A stretch of 14,324 nucleotides of DNA from JAZDGX01 sp964482205 (lineage in GTDB: Bacteria; Eisenbacteria; RBG-16-71-46; CAIMUX01; WJJG01). Location of the stretch: assembly GCA_964482205.1 (NCBI GenBank), contig CAYZWI010000026.1:1-14324 (forward strand). The letters run 5' to 3'. How positions within the stretch are numbered: the first letter of the stretch is position 1; each line of letters starts with the position of its first letter. Positions 6,833-13,660 of this stretch are shown in pieces. Below the pieces are notes generated by a model. The model was not told the origin of the DNA, did not search any database, and saw nothing but the letters and a program-made list of their open reading frames with translations. Made by a program: the position numbers and the translations under genes.

Positions 6833-7705
6833 TCATTTTGCTTCCCGCTTGTCGCGCAGCTCTTCCAACTCCTCCAATGTCCGCGGCCATTCCTTCTTGA
6901 GCAGCCGCGAGAGCGCGCGGTCGGCGAGAACTTGCCCGCCCGTCTGGCATCGCGGGCAATAGTTCGCTTCGTTTTCGGCGTAGACGATCCGTTGCACCGG
7001 CGCGCCGCAAACGGGACAAGGCAAGCCATAACGGCCGTGCACGGCCATCCCGGGACGAAAGGCCGTCACCTTCTCGGGAAAGCGGTCGCCGGTTTCCGCA
7101 CGCAGCCGTTCGATCCACTCGCGCAGCACTTCGCGAGTCGCCTCGTGCAGCCGGCGGATTTCTTCCGCATTGAGCTGCCCGCTCAGCTTGAACGGCGAGA
7201 GCCGCGCGCGATGGAGGATCTCGTCGGAATAGGAATTGCCGATGCCGCTGAACAGCCGCGGATCGGTGAGCGCGCGCTTCAAGGTGTGGCTCTCGCGGGT
7301 CAAGGCTTGCTCGAAGGTGGACAGGCCGGCAGCGAGCGGCTCGAGGCCGCCCGGATCGAACTCCCCGAGCGCGCGCTCGCCGCTCACATAGTGTAGCGAT
7401 GCGCGGCGCTTGCTGCCCGCTTCGGTCAGGATGAGGAACCCGGTTTCGAACTCGAGAACGGCGAGCGCCAGGCGGCCGGCAATCATGAGGTGGATGACCA
7501 GGAATCGTCGTCCTGCGAGCCCGATCACGATCCGCTTGCCGATTCGATCCAGCGAAACGACTCGCCGCCCGAACGCATCCTCGATCGGAGGATCGACAGA
7601 TCGAAGAACGAACGCGCTCGGCAGGAGGACGCGCTCCAGCTTTGTCGCCGAGATGCGCTTCTGCAGCGCTTCCAGGTAGATCGTGATGTCGGGCAGTTCT
7701 GGCAT
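6833..7705 (-). CDS. Fpg/MutM-Nei family DNA glycosylase, divergent
   Basis: 290 residues from the ATG at 7705, chosen because the mature protein must begin with the catalytic Pro: MPELPDITIY gives Pro2 and Glu3. Lys57 (IGKRIVI), the GIGNSYSDEIL helix-two-turn-helix (154-164, Asn157) and a zinc finger with Cys230, 233, 250 and 253 are all present, so the bifunctional glycosylase/AP-lyase fold is intact. The family removes oxidised bases such as 8-oxoguanine from DNA. Several DNA-contact residues differ from classical Fpg: Asn245 replaces the finger-loop Arg, Leu113 replaces the intercalating Phe, and Met/Ile are swapped around residues 74-75. About 36 extra residues follow the finger. These features may define a subfamily with other substrates, so no gene symbol is given. 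The start is divergent from the CBS remnant, 47 bases away. Confidence 0.9.
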   Translation of the reverse strand: MPELPDITIYLEALQKRISATKLERVLLPSAFVLRSVDPPIEDAFGRRVVSLDRIGKRIVIGLAGRRFLVIHLMIAGRLALAVLEFETGFLILTEAGSKRRASLHYVSGERALGEFDPGGLEPLAAGLSTFEQALTRESHTLKRALTDPRLFSGIGNSYSDEILHRARLSPFKLSGQLNAEEIRRLHEATREVLREWIERLRAETGDRFPEKVTAFRPGMAVHGRYGLPCPVCGAPVQRIVYAENEANYCPRCQTGGQVLADRALSRLLKKEWPRTLEELEELRDKREAK

Positions 7706-7752
7706 GGAGCCCTCTCGCGTCACGCCGTCGCGCGGACGCTGCACGGTCGAAC

Positions 7753-7962
7753 ATGCGTGCGCCCGAATCGCTCCGCCTGCTCGCGCGCAAGATGCGCGAT
7801 CATCAGATTGGGCACCTGCTCGTCTGCGACCGGGACGGCAAGCCGATCGGGATGCTCAGCCTCGGCGATCTCGCGGTGCACGGATCCGACGAAGCGGAGT
7901 ACGACGAAGCGCTCGCAGAGATCTCGCAGCCTTCGCAGCCCAAGACGCGAGGGAAGCGCTAG
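7753..7962 (+). pseudogene. Remnant of a CBS-domain gene (C-terminal CBS motif only)
   Basis: The 69-codon frame reads SLRLLARKMRDHQIGHLLVC, then DRDGKPIGMLSLGDLAV, a typical second half of a CBS motif, and closes with EALAEISQPSQPKTRGKR, like the end of small two-CBS proteins. Those proteins are usually 140-150 residues with two motifs that together bind adenine nucleotides. Here the first motif and the opening of the second are missing. Upstream in-frame codons, back to a stop at 7684-7686, do not resemble CBS sequence and overlap the start of the glycosylase on the other strand. There is no ribosome site before the ATG. The most likely reading is a gene cut at its 5' end by rearrangement; translation of a short protein cannot be excluded. 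Its stop lies in the left arm of the inverted repeat. Confidence 0.65.
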
Positions 7963-8018
7963 CCCGGATGATTTATGAAATCTCTGCTGCGACGAGCTTT
8001 ATGAATCATCCGGGCTAG
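7959..8018. repeat. 60-bp inverted repeat (MITE- or REP-like) between convergent genes
   Basis: The arms CTAGCCCGGATGATT (7959-7973) and AATCATCCGGGCTAG (8004-8018) are perfect reverse complements. Pairing continues imperfectly a few bases inward (TATGAA against TTTATG), leaving a central loop of about 18-30 bases. The TAG ending the CBS remnant and the TAG ending the M42 gene are both within the arms. The element could be a miniature mobile element, a footprint of paired insertion-sequence ends, or a bidirectional transcription stop. No U-tract and no clear target-site duplication was seen. Confidence 0.8.
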
Positions 8019-9127
8019 TCCCCCGCCAGATAGGCCGCGAGCAAGTCGATCGCCGCCCGCAGATCGCGCCCGTGCGCGCACTCGTTGACCGAATGCACAT
8101 AGCGCAACGGCACCGAGAGCGTGATCGCGCGCGCGCCGCCGCGGGCCGTCTGCATGCGCCCCGCGTCCGTGCCGCCCAGAGGGAGGACCTCGAATTGATG
8201 CGCGATGTTGTGACGTTCGGCCAGCTCGCGGAATTCCTGCACGAGGCCGGCGTCCGAGATCGACACCGAATCCATGATCTTCAGGGCGACGCCCTTGCCC
8301 AGCTCGGTGACCCGCTGATGGTCCTCGCCGTCGGGGATGTCGACGGCCAGAGTCACATCGAGGGCGATCGCGATGTCGGGCTGCACTGCATAGGCGGAAG
8401 TCGAGGCTCCCCGCAGGCCGACTTCCTCCTGCACGGTGCCGACCGCATAGATGTCGTATGGACTGCCCGGCCCCTGCGTCCGCGCCCGGGACGAGATTCT
8501 CCGCAGGGCCTCGATCATCACATAGACGCCGGCGCGATTGTCGAGCGCCTTGCCGGTGACGCAATCGCCCATCTCGAGGAAGCCGCGCTCCCAGATGACC
8601 CGATCGCCGATCGCGACCCGCTTGCGCGCTTCGGATGCGGAGAGACCGAGATCGACGAAGAAGTTGGCGATCTTCAGCTCCTTGCGCCGCTCCTCGGGGC
8701 TTTGGATGTGGATCGGCTTTCCGGCCACATTGAGAAGCCCGCGGAGACGCGCGCGCCCTTTGCCGAGCACGCAGACGCGCTGAGCGATCATCGTGCGCGG
8801 ATCGAAGCCGCCCGCGGGCAGCACGCGCAGGAAGCCCTTGTCGTCGATGTGACTGACGACGAAGCCGATCTCGTCCATGTGCGCGGCGAGCATCACGCGC
8901 TTGCGCGCGCCCGCCGCCTGGGAGGTCTTGGCTTTCGCCTTTGCCTGCTTCCCGGCGGGGCGTCCGCCTCGCCCGCCGCGCCCGCGCTTGAAGCCGATCA
9001 CATTGCCCAGCGTGTCGGTCCAGACGCGATCGCAGAGCGGAGCGAGCTCCGCTTCAACGATTGCGGCCACTTCGTCTTCGTAACCCGATCCGCCGAACGC
9101 TTCCGACAATTGCCTGAGCAGCTTCAT
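8015..9127 (-). CDS. M42 family metallo-aminopeptidase
   Basis: 370 residues. All expected metal ligands and catalytic residues of M42 (glutamyl aminopeptidase / TET-type) enzymes are visible: His83 (AAHMDEIGF), Asp196 (KALDNRAGV), Glu234-Glu235 (TVQEEVGLRGA), Asp257 (ALDVTLAVD) and His345 (RYVHSVNE). Members cut N-terminal residues from peptides in the cytoplasm, usually as dodecameric tetrahedra with two Zn or Co ions per subunit. The length is slightly above the usual 340-360 because residues about 47-76 form a Lys/Arg/Gly/Ala-rich insert before the first ligand strand. GGGGGAGG just upstream of ATG 9127 is a strong ribosome site. The gene stands alone, facing the inverted repeat at its 3' end. 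Substrate preference cannot be read from the sequence. Confidence 0.93.
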   Translation of the reverse strand: MKLLRQLSEAFGGSGYEDEVAAIVEAELAPLCDRVWTDTLGNVIGFKRGRGGRGGRPAGKQAKAKAKTSQAAGARKRVMLAAHMDEIGFVVSHIDDKGFLRVLPAGGFDPRTMIAQRVCVLGKGRARLRGLLNVAGKPIHIQSPEERRKELKIANFFVDLGLSASEARKRVAIGDRVIWERGFLEMGDCVTGKALDNRAGVYVMIEALRRISSRARTQGPGSPYDIYAVGTVQEEVGLRGASTSAYAVQPDIAIALDVTLAVDIPDGEDHQRVTELGKGVALKIMDSVSISDAGLVQEFRELAERHNIAHQFEVLPLGGTDAGRMQTARGGARAITLSVPLRYVHSVNECAHGRDLRAAIDLLAAYLAGD

Positions 9128-9432
9128 GAATCCTCCCCCGCGGCCAACCGCTCCGCTCGCCGCCTGACGCGGGTCAATCTACCCCTCGCGGCAAGTGCGG
9201 TCCAGCCGCGGGCCTGCGGCCCGGCCCGGGCGCCGCCGCGCCTGCGGTCGCGGAGGCGGTTGCGGCGGGGCGTTCGCTTGTGTAGCATCTCCCGATTGCT
9301 TTTGTGACGGCCTTGGGCCTGCCGCCGCTGAACGCGGGCAGAGCGAAAGAGCGCTCCCGCCGGAGGCGCGCCCTCGCGGTCCACGAAGGGACCCGGGTCG
9401 CGACCGGAAGGCGGTTGATTCGAGAGGGAACC
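9128..9432. other. 305-base divergent intergenic region
   Basis: It lies between the divergent M42 and carboxyltransferase genes. Most of it is very GC-rich, with a hairpin CGGGCC-TGC-GGCCCG near 9206-9220. Open frames here have no ribosome site and no recognisable product. The only promoter-like signal for the forward gene is at 9260-9288. Confidence 0.6.
9260..9288 (+). promoter_or_regulatory. Candidate promoter of the carboxyltransferase unit
   Basis: TTGCGG (9260-9265), a 17-base spacer and TAGCAT (9283-9288). The spacing is ideal, but each hexamer matches the sigma-70 consensus only partly. It would leave a leader of about 140 bases. Confidence 0.35.
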
Positions 9433-10920
9433 ATGGGCAACCCATTGAAGATCACCGACACCGTCCTGCGCGATGCGCACCAATCGCTGCTCGCGACGCG
9501 CATGGGAACCGTCGACATGCTCCCCGCCGCCGAGGATCTCGACAAGGTGGGCTTCCACTCACTCGAGATGTGGGGCGGCGCGACCTTCGACTCGGCGATG
9601 CGCTTCCTCGGCGAAGACCCCTGGGAGCGGCTGCGCGCGCTGCGCCGCGCGATTTCGAACACCCCCATGCAGATGCTCCTGCGCGGACAGAACCTCGTCG
9701 GCTACAAGCACTATCCCGACGATGTGGTCGACGCCTTCGTGGCCGCCGCGGCGCGCAACGGGATCGACATCTTTCGCGTGTTCGACGCCTTGAACGACAC
9801 GCGCAACATGCGGCGCGCGATGGAAGCGGTCAAGCGCGCGGGCAAGCACCTGCAGGCCACGATTTCCTATACGCTCTCGCCGGTGCACGACAACGAGAAG
9901 TTCGTCGCCCTGGCCGAAGAGCTGGCCGAGATGGGCGCCGATTCGATCTGCATCAAGGACATGGCCGGCCTGCTCGCGCCCTACCCCACCTTCGAGCTGA
10001 TTTCCGCGCTGAAGGAGCGCCTCTCGATTCCCGTGCAATTGCACACCCACTACACCAGCGGGATGGCGAGCATGGTCCTCTTGAAGGGCGCCGAGGCGGG
10101 CGTCGATGTCGTCGACACCGCGATCTCCTCGATGGCGCTGCTCACTTCCCAAGCGCCCACGGAATCGATCGTGAGCGCCCTTCAGGGAACGCCGCGCGAC
10201 ACGGGCCTCGACCTTGCGCGCCTGGCGCAAGTCGCGCGCTACTTCGCAGAAGTGCGCAAGCGTTACCTGCATTTCGAGAGCGGCATCGCGGGCGTGGATG
10301 TGAATGTGCTCCAGTTCCAGGTGCCGGGCGGCATGCTGTCGAATCTCGTCTCGCAGCTTCGTGAGCAGGGCAAGGAAGACAAGTACATGGATGTGCTCGC
10401 GGAAATCCCGCGCGTGCGCCGCGAGATGGGCTATCCCCCGCTCGTCACGCCCTCGAGCCAGATCGTCGGCACGCAAGCGACGCTGAATGTCGTGCTGGGC
10501 GAGCGCTACAAGGTCGTCCCCGAAGAGGTGAAGAACTACTTCCGCGGATACTACGGCCGCCCGCCTGCGCCGATGGACGAGGCCATCCGCGCGAAGGTGA
10601 TCGGCAAGGAGCAGCCGATCAGCGTCCGGCCCGCCGACCTCTTGCCGCCGGGCATGGAGAAGGCCCGCACCGAAATCGGCGAGCTCGCCCGCTCGGAAGA
10701 GGACATCCTGTCGTACGCGCTCTTCCCGCAAGTGGCCCGCCCGTTCCTGAGCCAAGTCCGCGCCGGCATCGACCGGCGGGAGATGGTGGCCGCGGCGGTC
10801 GCCGCGCAAGTGTTGCAGGCGCGCACGCGCAAGGGAGCGCAGCCGTGCGATGCGGGAAGCGGGAATGCGTGGAAGCGCGCGGGACGCGCCGCGCCCGCGG
10901 GCGTCGGAATCGGCATCTAA
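9433..10920 (+). CDS. Biotin-dependent carboxyltransferase subunit (transcarboxylase 5S / OadA / PycB type)
   Basis: 495 residues from ATG 9433, preceded by GAGAGGG; the frame is open further upstream without a ribosome site. It is a DRE-TIM metallolyase-fold carboxyltransferase: LRDAHQS with Asp14 at the metal, MWGGATFD, Lys175 (ICIKDMAG) at the position of the carbamylated lysine, and metal-binding His204 and His206 (HTHYTSG). Next come DVVDTAISSMALLTSQAPTES and the C-terminal PycB/OadA region (VPGGMLSNLVSQL, VTPSSQIVGTQA). These subunits move CO2 between carboxybiotin and pyruvate/oxaloacetate. The length matches the 5S subunit of methylmalonyl-CoA carboxytransferase or OadA without its biotin tail; the biotin is carried by the next gene, 17 bases on. 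The last ~30 residues are an Arg/Gly/Ala-rich tail outside the conserved domain. The enzyme's net reaction is undetermined. Confidence 0.92.
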   Translation: MGNPLKITDTVLRDAHQSLLATRMGTVDMLPAAEDLDKVGFHSLEMWGGATFDSAMRFLGEDPWERLRALRRAISNTPMQMLLRGQNLVGYKHYPDDVVDAFVAAAARNGIDIFRVFDALNDTRNMRRAMEAVKRAGKHLQATISYTLSPVHDNEKFVALAEELAEMGADSICIKDMAGLLAPYPTFELISALKERLSIPVQLHTHYTSGMASMVLLKGAEAGVDVVDTAISSMALLTSQAPTESIVSALQGTPRDTGLDLARLAQVARYFAEVRKRYLHFESGIAGVDVNVLQFQVPGGMLSNLVSQLREQGKEDKYMDVLAEIPRVRREMGYPPLVTPSSQIVGTQATLNVVLGERYKVVPEEVKNYFRGYYGRPPAPMDEAIRAKVIGKEQPISVRPADLLPPGMEKARTEIGELARSEEDILSYALFPQVARPFLSQVRAGIDRREMVAAAVAAQVLQARTRKGAQPCDAGSGNAWKRAGRAAPAGVGIGI

Positions 10921-10937
10921 GAGAACAAGGAGATCGC

Positions 10938-11408
10938 ATGGGCAAGAGCTTTACGCTGCATCTCGACGGCACGGCCTACACGATCGAGCAGCAAGGCCGG
11001 GCGATCGTCGTCAATGGCAAGCGATACGAACCGCGAATCTCGGGCGCGACCGTCGACTTCGGCGAAACCAAGCTGAATGTCGAGCTGAGCAGCGGCCAGG
11101 CGATCGTCGACGGAGTGGGACATCTCTTCGCTACGGAGGGCCTCGAGCAGCGTTCGTTCGCCGATCTCCGCGCCGCGGCCGGCGCGGTCGCGGGCAACGG
11201 CCTGCTGACCGCGATCATGCCCGGCTTGATCATCCGGGTTCCCGTGCAACAGGGAGACGCGGTCAAGGCGGGCGATGTGATCGTGGTTCTCGAAGCGATG
11301 AAGATGGAGAACGAGATCTGCGCCCCCATCGACGGAACCGTCAAGGAGCTGTGGGTCAAGCGCGGAGACATCGTCGAGCAGAACAAGAAGCTGGCCCTCA
11401 TCGAATAG
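10938..11408 (+). CDS. Biotin carboxyl carrier protein
   Basis: 156 residues from ATG 10938, with AAGGAG (10927-10932) at good spacing. The C-terminal half (about 88-156) is a biotinyl domain: LTAIMPGLIIRVPVQQGDAVKAGD, then EAMKMEN with Lys122 as the biotin site, then PIDGTVKELWVKRGDIVEQNKKLALIE. The N-terminal ~75 residues form a separate beta-rich region (FTLHLDGTAYTIEQQGRAIVVNGKRYEP) like those before the biotin domain in acyl-CoA carboxylase and decarboxylase carriers. It should carry carboxybiotin to the carboxyltransferase encoded 17 bases upstream. No biotin carboxylase, OadB/OadG-type membrane subunit or acyl-CoA carboxyltransferase is in the window. It needs biotin ligase (BirA) from elsewhere in the genome. 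Confidence 0.93.
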   Translation: MGKSFTLHLDGTAYTIEQQGRAIVVNGKRYEPRISGATVDFGETKLNVELSSGQAIVDGVGHLFATEGLEQRSFADLRAAAGAVAGNGLLTAIMPGLIIRVPVQQGDAVKAGDVIVVLEAMKMENEICAPIDGTVKELWVKRGDIVEQNKKLALIE

Positions 11409-11562
11409 GACGGCCGGGGCATGGCGCGTGGCGCGCGGAGCCGAGGCGGGCGAGCAGGCGAGGCGGACGCAAGCGCCCGGGCCCGTGCCCGCAAGCGGGA
11501 ACCCCGCGCTTCCGGCGGGGGTTGGGAAACGCGACCGGCCCATGGGACAGCCGAAGATGAAA

Positions 11563-11584
11563 CGATGGCTGCATCCAGCCATTG
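11563..11584. other. Perfect hairpin in the leader of the redox genes
   Basis: CGATGGCTG, loop CATC, CAGCCATTG: 7 perfect pairs plus a wobble and a closing C-G, 41 bases before ATG 11626. It is the most regular structure in the otherwise GC-rich 11409-11625 gap. No U-tract follows on the forward strand. A regulatory role is only a possibility. Confidence 0.35.
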
Positions 11585-11617
11585 ACGCGCCCCACCGAGT
11601 CCATCAACGACGGGATC

Positions 11618-11622
11618 GAGGG
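11618..11622 (+). promoter_or_regulatory. Ribosome binding site favouring the start at 11626
   Basis: GAGGG three bases before the ATG, a short spacing. The frame extends upstream to 11428, but earlier starts lack a ribosome site and would bury the signal/anchor helix behind a Pro/Arg-rich stretch. Confidence 0.55.
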
Positions 11623-11625
11623 ATC

Positions 11626-12657
11626 ATGGCGACACACGAGACGATACCGGCGGAACGAGCCCCCCTTGCTTCGCTCGCAGTCTCCCGAAATTTCCGATCG
11701 CGCGTGGGCCTGTTCCTTCTCGCCGCGACGGCGTTTTCCGCGCTGTTGTCGCTCTTCGCGATGGGGTCGATCCTGGGAACTTGCCCTCCCGCGCCTTCGC
11801 CCCTCGGCGCGCTCGCTTGCCTGACGGCGCAACCGGCGTATGCACAATCCTCGTCGCCCAATGCGGGCTGGATCGAGAATCCCGGCCTGGTCGCGTGCTT
11901 GGAGAAGGGCGCTACCGGGCAGGCAAACCCGAAATCTTCACCGACGGGCGCGCAGTCGCGTACCATCTTCGGCGAAGTGTTCGACAGTTCCGATTATCAA
12001 ACGATGCTCGTTCTCCCCGCCGAAGGCGAATTCGCCTACATCGTGCAGCTCTCCACGATGCGCGCGACCGCGTATCCGCGGGCGGCATTTCTCGACGTGG
12101 CCGGACAGGTGCAGGCCAGTCCTTCGCCGGGCGGAACGAGCCCGTCGGGAACGGATGCGGGCGCGGTATCCACGGACAACCAAGGGCGGATGATGTTTCA
12201 TTACGCCGGCGGCGACATCCAGATCGAGCCCGCGCCTCCATTGATCGGCGCGATCGAGCGCGCCGATCTGGAAGCGCGCCAACCGGCGTACGCCCGCCAT
12301 GCGCGCGCCTATCGTCCGGATGCCGCTGCCGTCGCCACGCTCGCCGCAAACACGGAGCCGGTCGAGATCCTGGCCTTCTTCGGCACCTGGTGCAGCACCT
12401 GCAAGTCGGTGTTGCCGGCGCTCCTCGCCTCACTCGATGCCGCCGCGAATCCCGCCCTCACGCTCACCTGCGTCGGCGTCGACGAAAACATGGAGCAGCC
12501 CGCCGACATGCTCGGCGAATTCGAAGTGAAGGCCACGCCCACGATCGTCGCGCTGATCAGCGGAATCGAGATCGGCCGCATCGTGGATGAGCCTCACAAG
12601 TCGGTCGAGGCGGATCTGGCCGCGATTCTCTCCCGCGCGAGCGGTGGAAGTCGATGA
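11626..12657 (+). CDS. Exported or membrane-anchored thioredoxin-fold protein (CSTC)
   Basis: 343 residues from ATG 11626. A hydrophobic helix at about 27-50 (VGLFLLAATAFSALLSLFAMG) is followed by a second weak hydrophobic stretch and PAYAQ near 70-74, which could be a cleavage site. Residues ~105-235 form an unrecognised beta-rich domain (SRTIFGEVFDSSDYQTMLVL ... FHYAGGDIQIE) with a Ser/Gly/Pro-rich loop. The C-terminal domain is a thioredoxin fold: VEILAFFGTWCSTCKS with active-site Cys256 and Cys259, and cis-Pro305 in KATPTIVAL. It should act on thiols outside the cytoplasm as a reductase, oxidase or transfer protein. The stop overlaps the next gene's start (ATGA), so the two proteins are made together. 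The redox fold is certain; location is likely, partner and direction unknown. Confidence 0.85.
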   Translation: MATHETIPAERAPLASLAVSRNFRSRVGLFLLAATAFSALLSLFAMGSILGTCPPAPSPLGALACLTAQPAYAQSSSPNAGWIENPGLVACLEKGATGQANPKSSPTGAQSRTIFGEVFDSSDYQTMLVLPAEGEFAYIVQLSTMRATAYPRAAFLDVAGQVQASPSPGGTSPSGTDAGAVSTDNQGRMMFHYAGGDIQIEPAPPLIGAIERADLEARQPAYARHARAYRPDAAAVATLAANTEPVEILAFFGTWCSTCKSVLPALLASLDAAANPALTLTCVGVDENMEQPADMLGEFEVKATPTIVALISGIEIGRIVDEPHKSVEADLAAILSRASGGSR

Positions 12658-13592
12658 GGCTCTTCGCCGAGACCTCTTCCGCTCCCCTTCCGCGCTGGCG
12701 GTTCCTTCTCGCCTACGCATTCGCGCTCTTGGGCGCCGGGGTGTTGGTGCTCGCCGCTTTCCTGAAGGCGGGCGATCCCGCGCTCTTTGCCGACCAGATC
12801 ACCGCCCATCGGGTGACTCCCGCTTCCTGGTCCACGTGGCTCGCGTTTCTCTTCATCGCCGTGGAATTGATCCTCGGCGCGGCGTTGATCGCGTTCGTAT
12901 GGCCGCGCCTCTCCTTCGCGTTCAACATCCTCCTCATGCTCGGCTTCATCGGCGTCACGGCCTACGCCTGGAAGCAGGGCAGCCTGAGCGACTGCGGATG
13001 CTTCGGCCGGATGATCGAGCGCGGGCCGAAGGAGGTGATCATCGAGGACGCGCTCGTGATCGCGACCTCGCTGGCAGGGCTCTGGCTGGTGCGCGGTTAT
13101 CGAACCCCTGCGTGGCGGCAACGGCTCTTCGCCGCGCTGCTCGTTCCCGCGCTCGCGCTCGTCGTCTTCGGAACCGCGCTTCCGCTCGATCGCATCGTCG
13201 TCGGAATCGGACCGGGCAGCGATCTCTCCCGCATGACTTCCGAAGGCTTGCCGTTCGCCCTCGACGAAGGCCGCACGCTGGTCGCGCTGGTCGGGACGGA
13301 CTGCGCGCCCTGCGATGCAGGCGTCGCGAGCCTGGCGCAGACGAAACAGGAAGAGATCTTGCCGCAAGTCGCCGCGATCTTCGCGGGCAAGCCCGGGCAG
13401 GCGCTTGCGTGGCGTCTCCAGCATCAGCCGAGCTTCCCCGTCGGCAGCTCGCCCGAACGCGTGTTGCGCCAGTATTATCGCCGCTTGCCTTCGACCTTCC
13501 TGCTCGATCGCGGCGTCGTGATGAACGCGTGGTGGGGTCGCATTCCCTCGGCGGAAGAAGTGCGCGCCGCCTCCGCGCAAGCCCGCTCCTGA
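12654..13592 (+). CDS. MauE/DoxX-like redox membrane protein fused to a thioredoxin-like domain
   Basis: 312 residues, starting in the ATGA overlap with the thioredoxin gene. Helices are seen at about 17-37, 58-80, 86-106 and 124-143, with a fifth at 155-175. The motif SDCGCFG (Cys114, Cys116) after the third helix is the hallmark of MauE/DoxX-like redox-associated membrane proteins. After helix five, residues ~185-312 read as a diverged thioredoxin-like domain: TLVALVGTDCAPCDAG with Cys217 and Cys220, then the strand STFLLDRGVVMNAWWG. MauE is needed for disulfide formation in methylamine dehydrogenase; relatives pass electrons across the membrane. Fusion to its own CxxC domain and coupling to a second thioredoxin suggest a relay: cytoplasm or quinone pool, CGC pair, CAPC, CSTC, target. 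Direction of flow is inferred, not seen. Confidence 0.85.
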   Translation: MRLFAETSSAPLPRWRFLLAYAFALLGAGVLVLAAFLKAGDPALFADQITAHRVTPASWSTWLAFLFIAVELILGAALIAFVWPRLSFAFNILLMLGFIGVTAYAWKQGSLSDCGCFGRMIERGPKEVIIEDALVIATSLAGLWLVRGYRTPAWRQRLFAALLVPALALVVFGTALPLDRIVVGIGPGSDLSRMTSEGLPFALDEGRTLVALVGTDCAPCDAGVASLAQTKQEEILPQVAAIFAGKPGQALAWRLQHQPSFPVGSSPERVLRQYYRRLPSTFLLDRGVVMNAWWGRIPSAEEVRAASAQARS

Positions 13593-13608
13593 CTCGCTCC
13601 TCGGACTT

Positions 13609-13633
13609 TTGAATAGCCGTTTTCTGCTATCAT
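13609..13633 (+). promoter_or_regulatory. Candidate promoter before the DGEIW-repeat gene
   Basis: An unusually AT-rich patch for this window contains TATCAT (13628-13633) as a possible -10. The best upstream match, TTGAAT (13609-13614), is only 13 bases away, too short for a classical spacer. Confidence 0.3.
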
Positions 13634-13660
13634 GGCCGCCGATTGGCTTGCGATCGGACA

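Noticed and set aside
7959..8564. Reverse and forward frames ending in FINHPG / FMNHPG through the inverted repeat
   Set aside because: The shared ending comes from translating the two repeat arms, not from related proteins.
8072..9307. 411-codon forward frame opposite the M42 gene
   Set aside because: Shadow of the aminopeptidase, whose metal ligands are all conserved on the reverse strand.
9124..9668. Reverse frames upstream of the M42 gene
   Set aside because: Arg/Pro/Ala-rich, no ribosome site, and they overlap the start of the carboxyltransferase; treated as intergenic.
9559..10809. 416-codon reverse frame opposite the carboxyltransferase
   Set aside because: Shadow frame with no ribosome site and a composition typical of reversed GC-rich codons.
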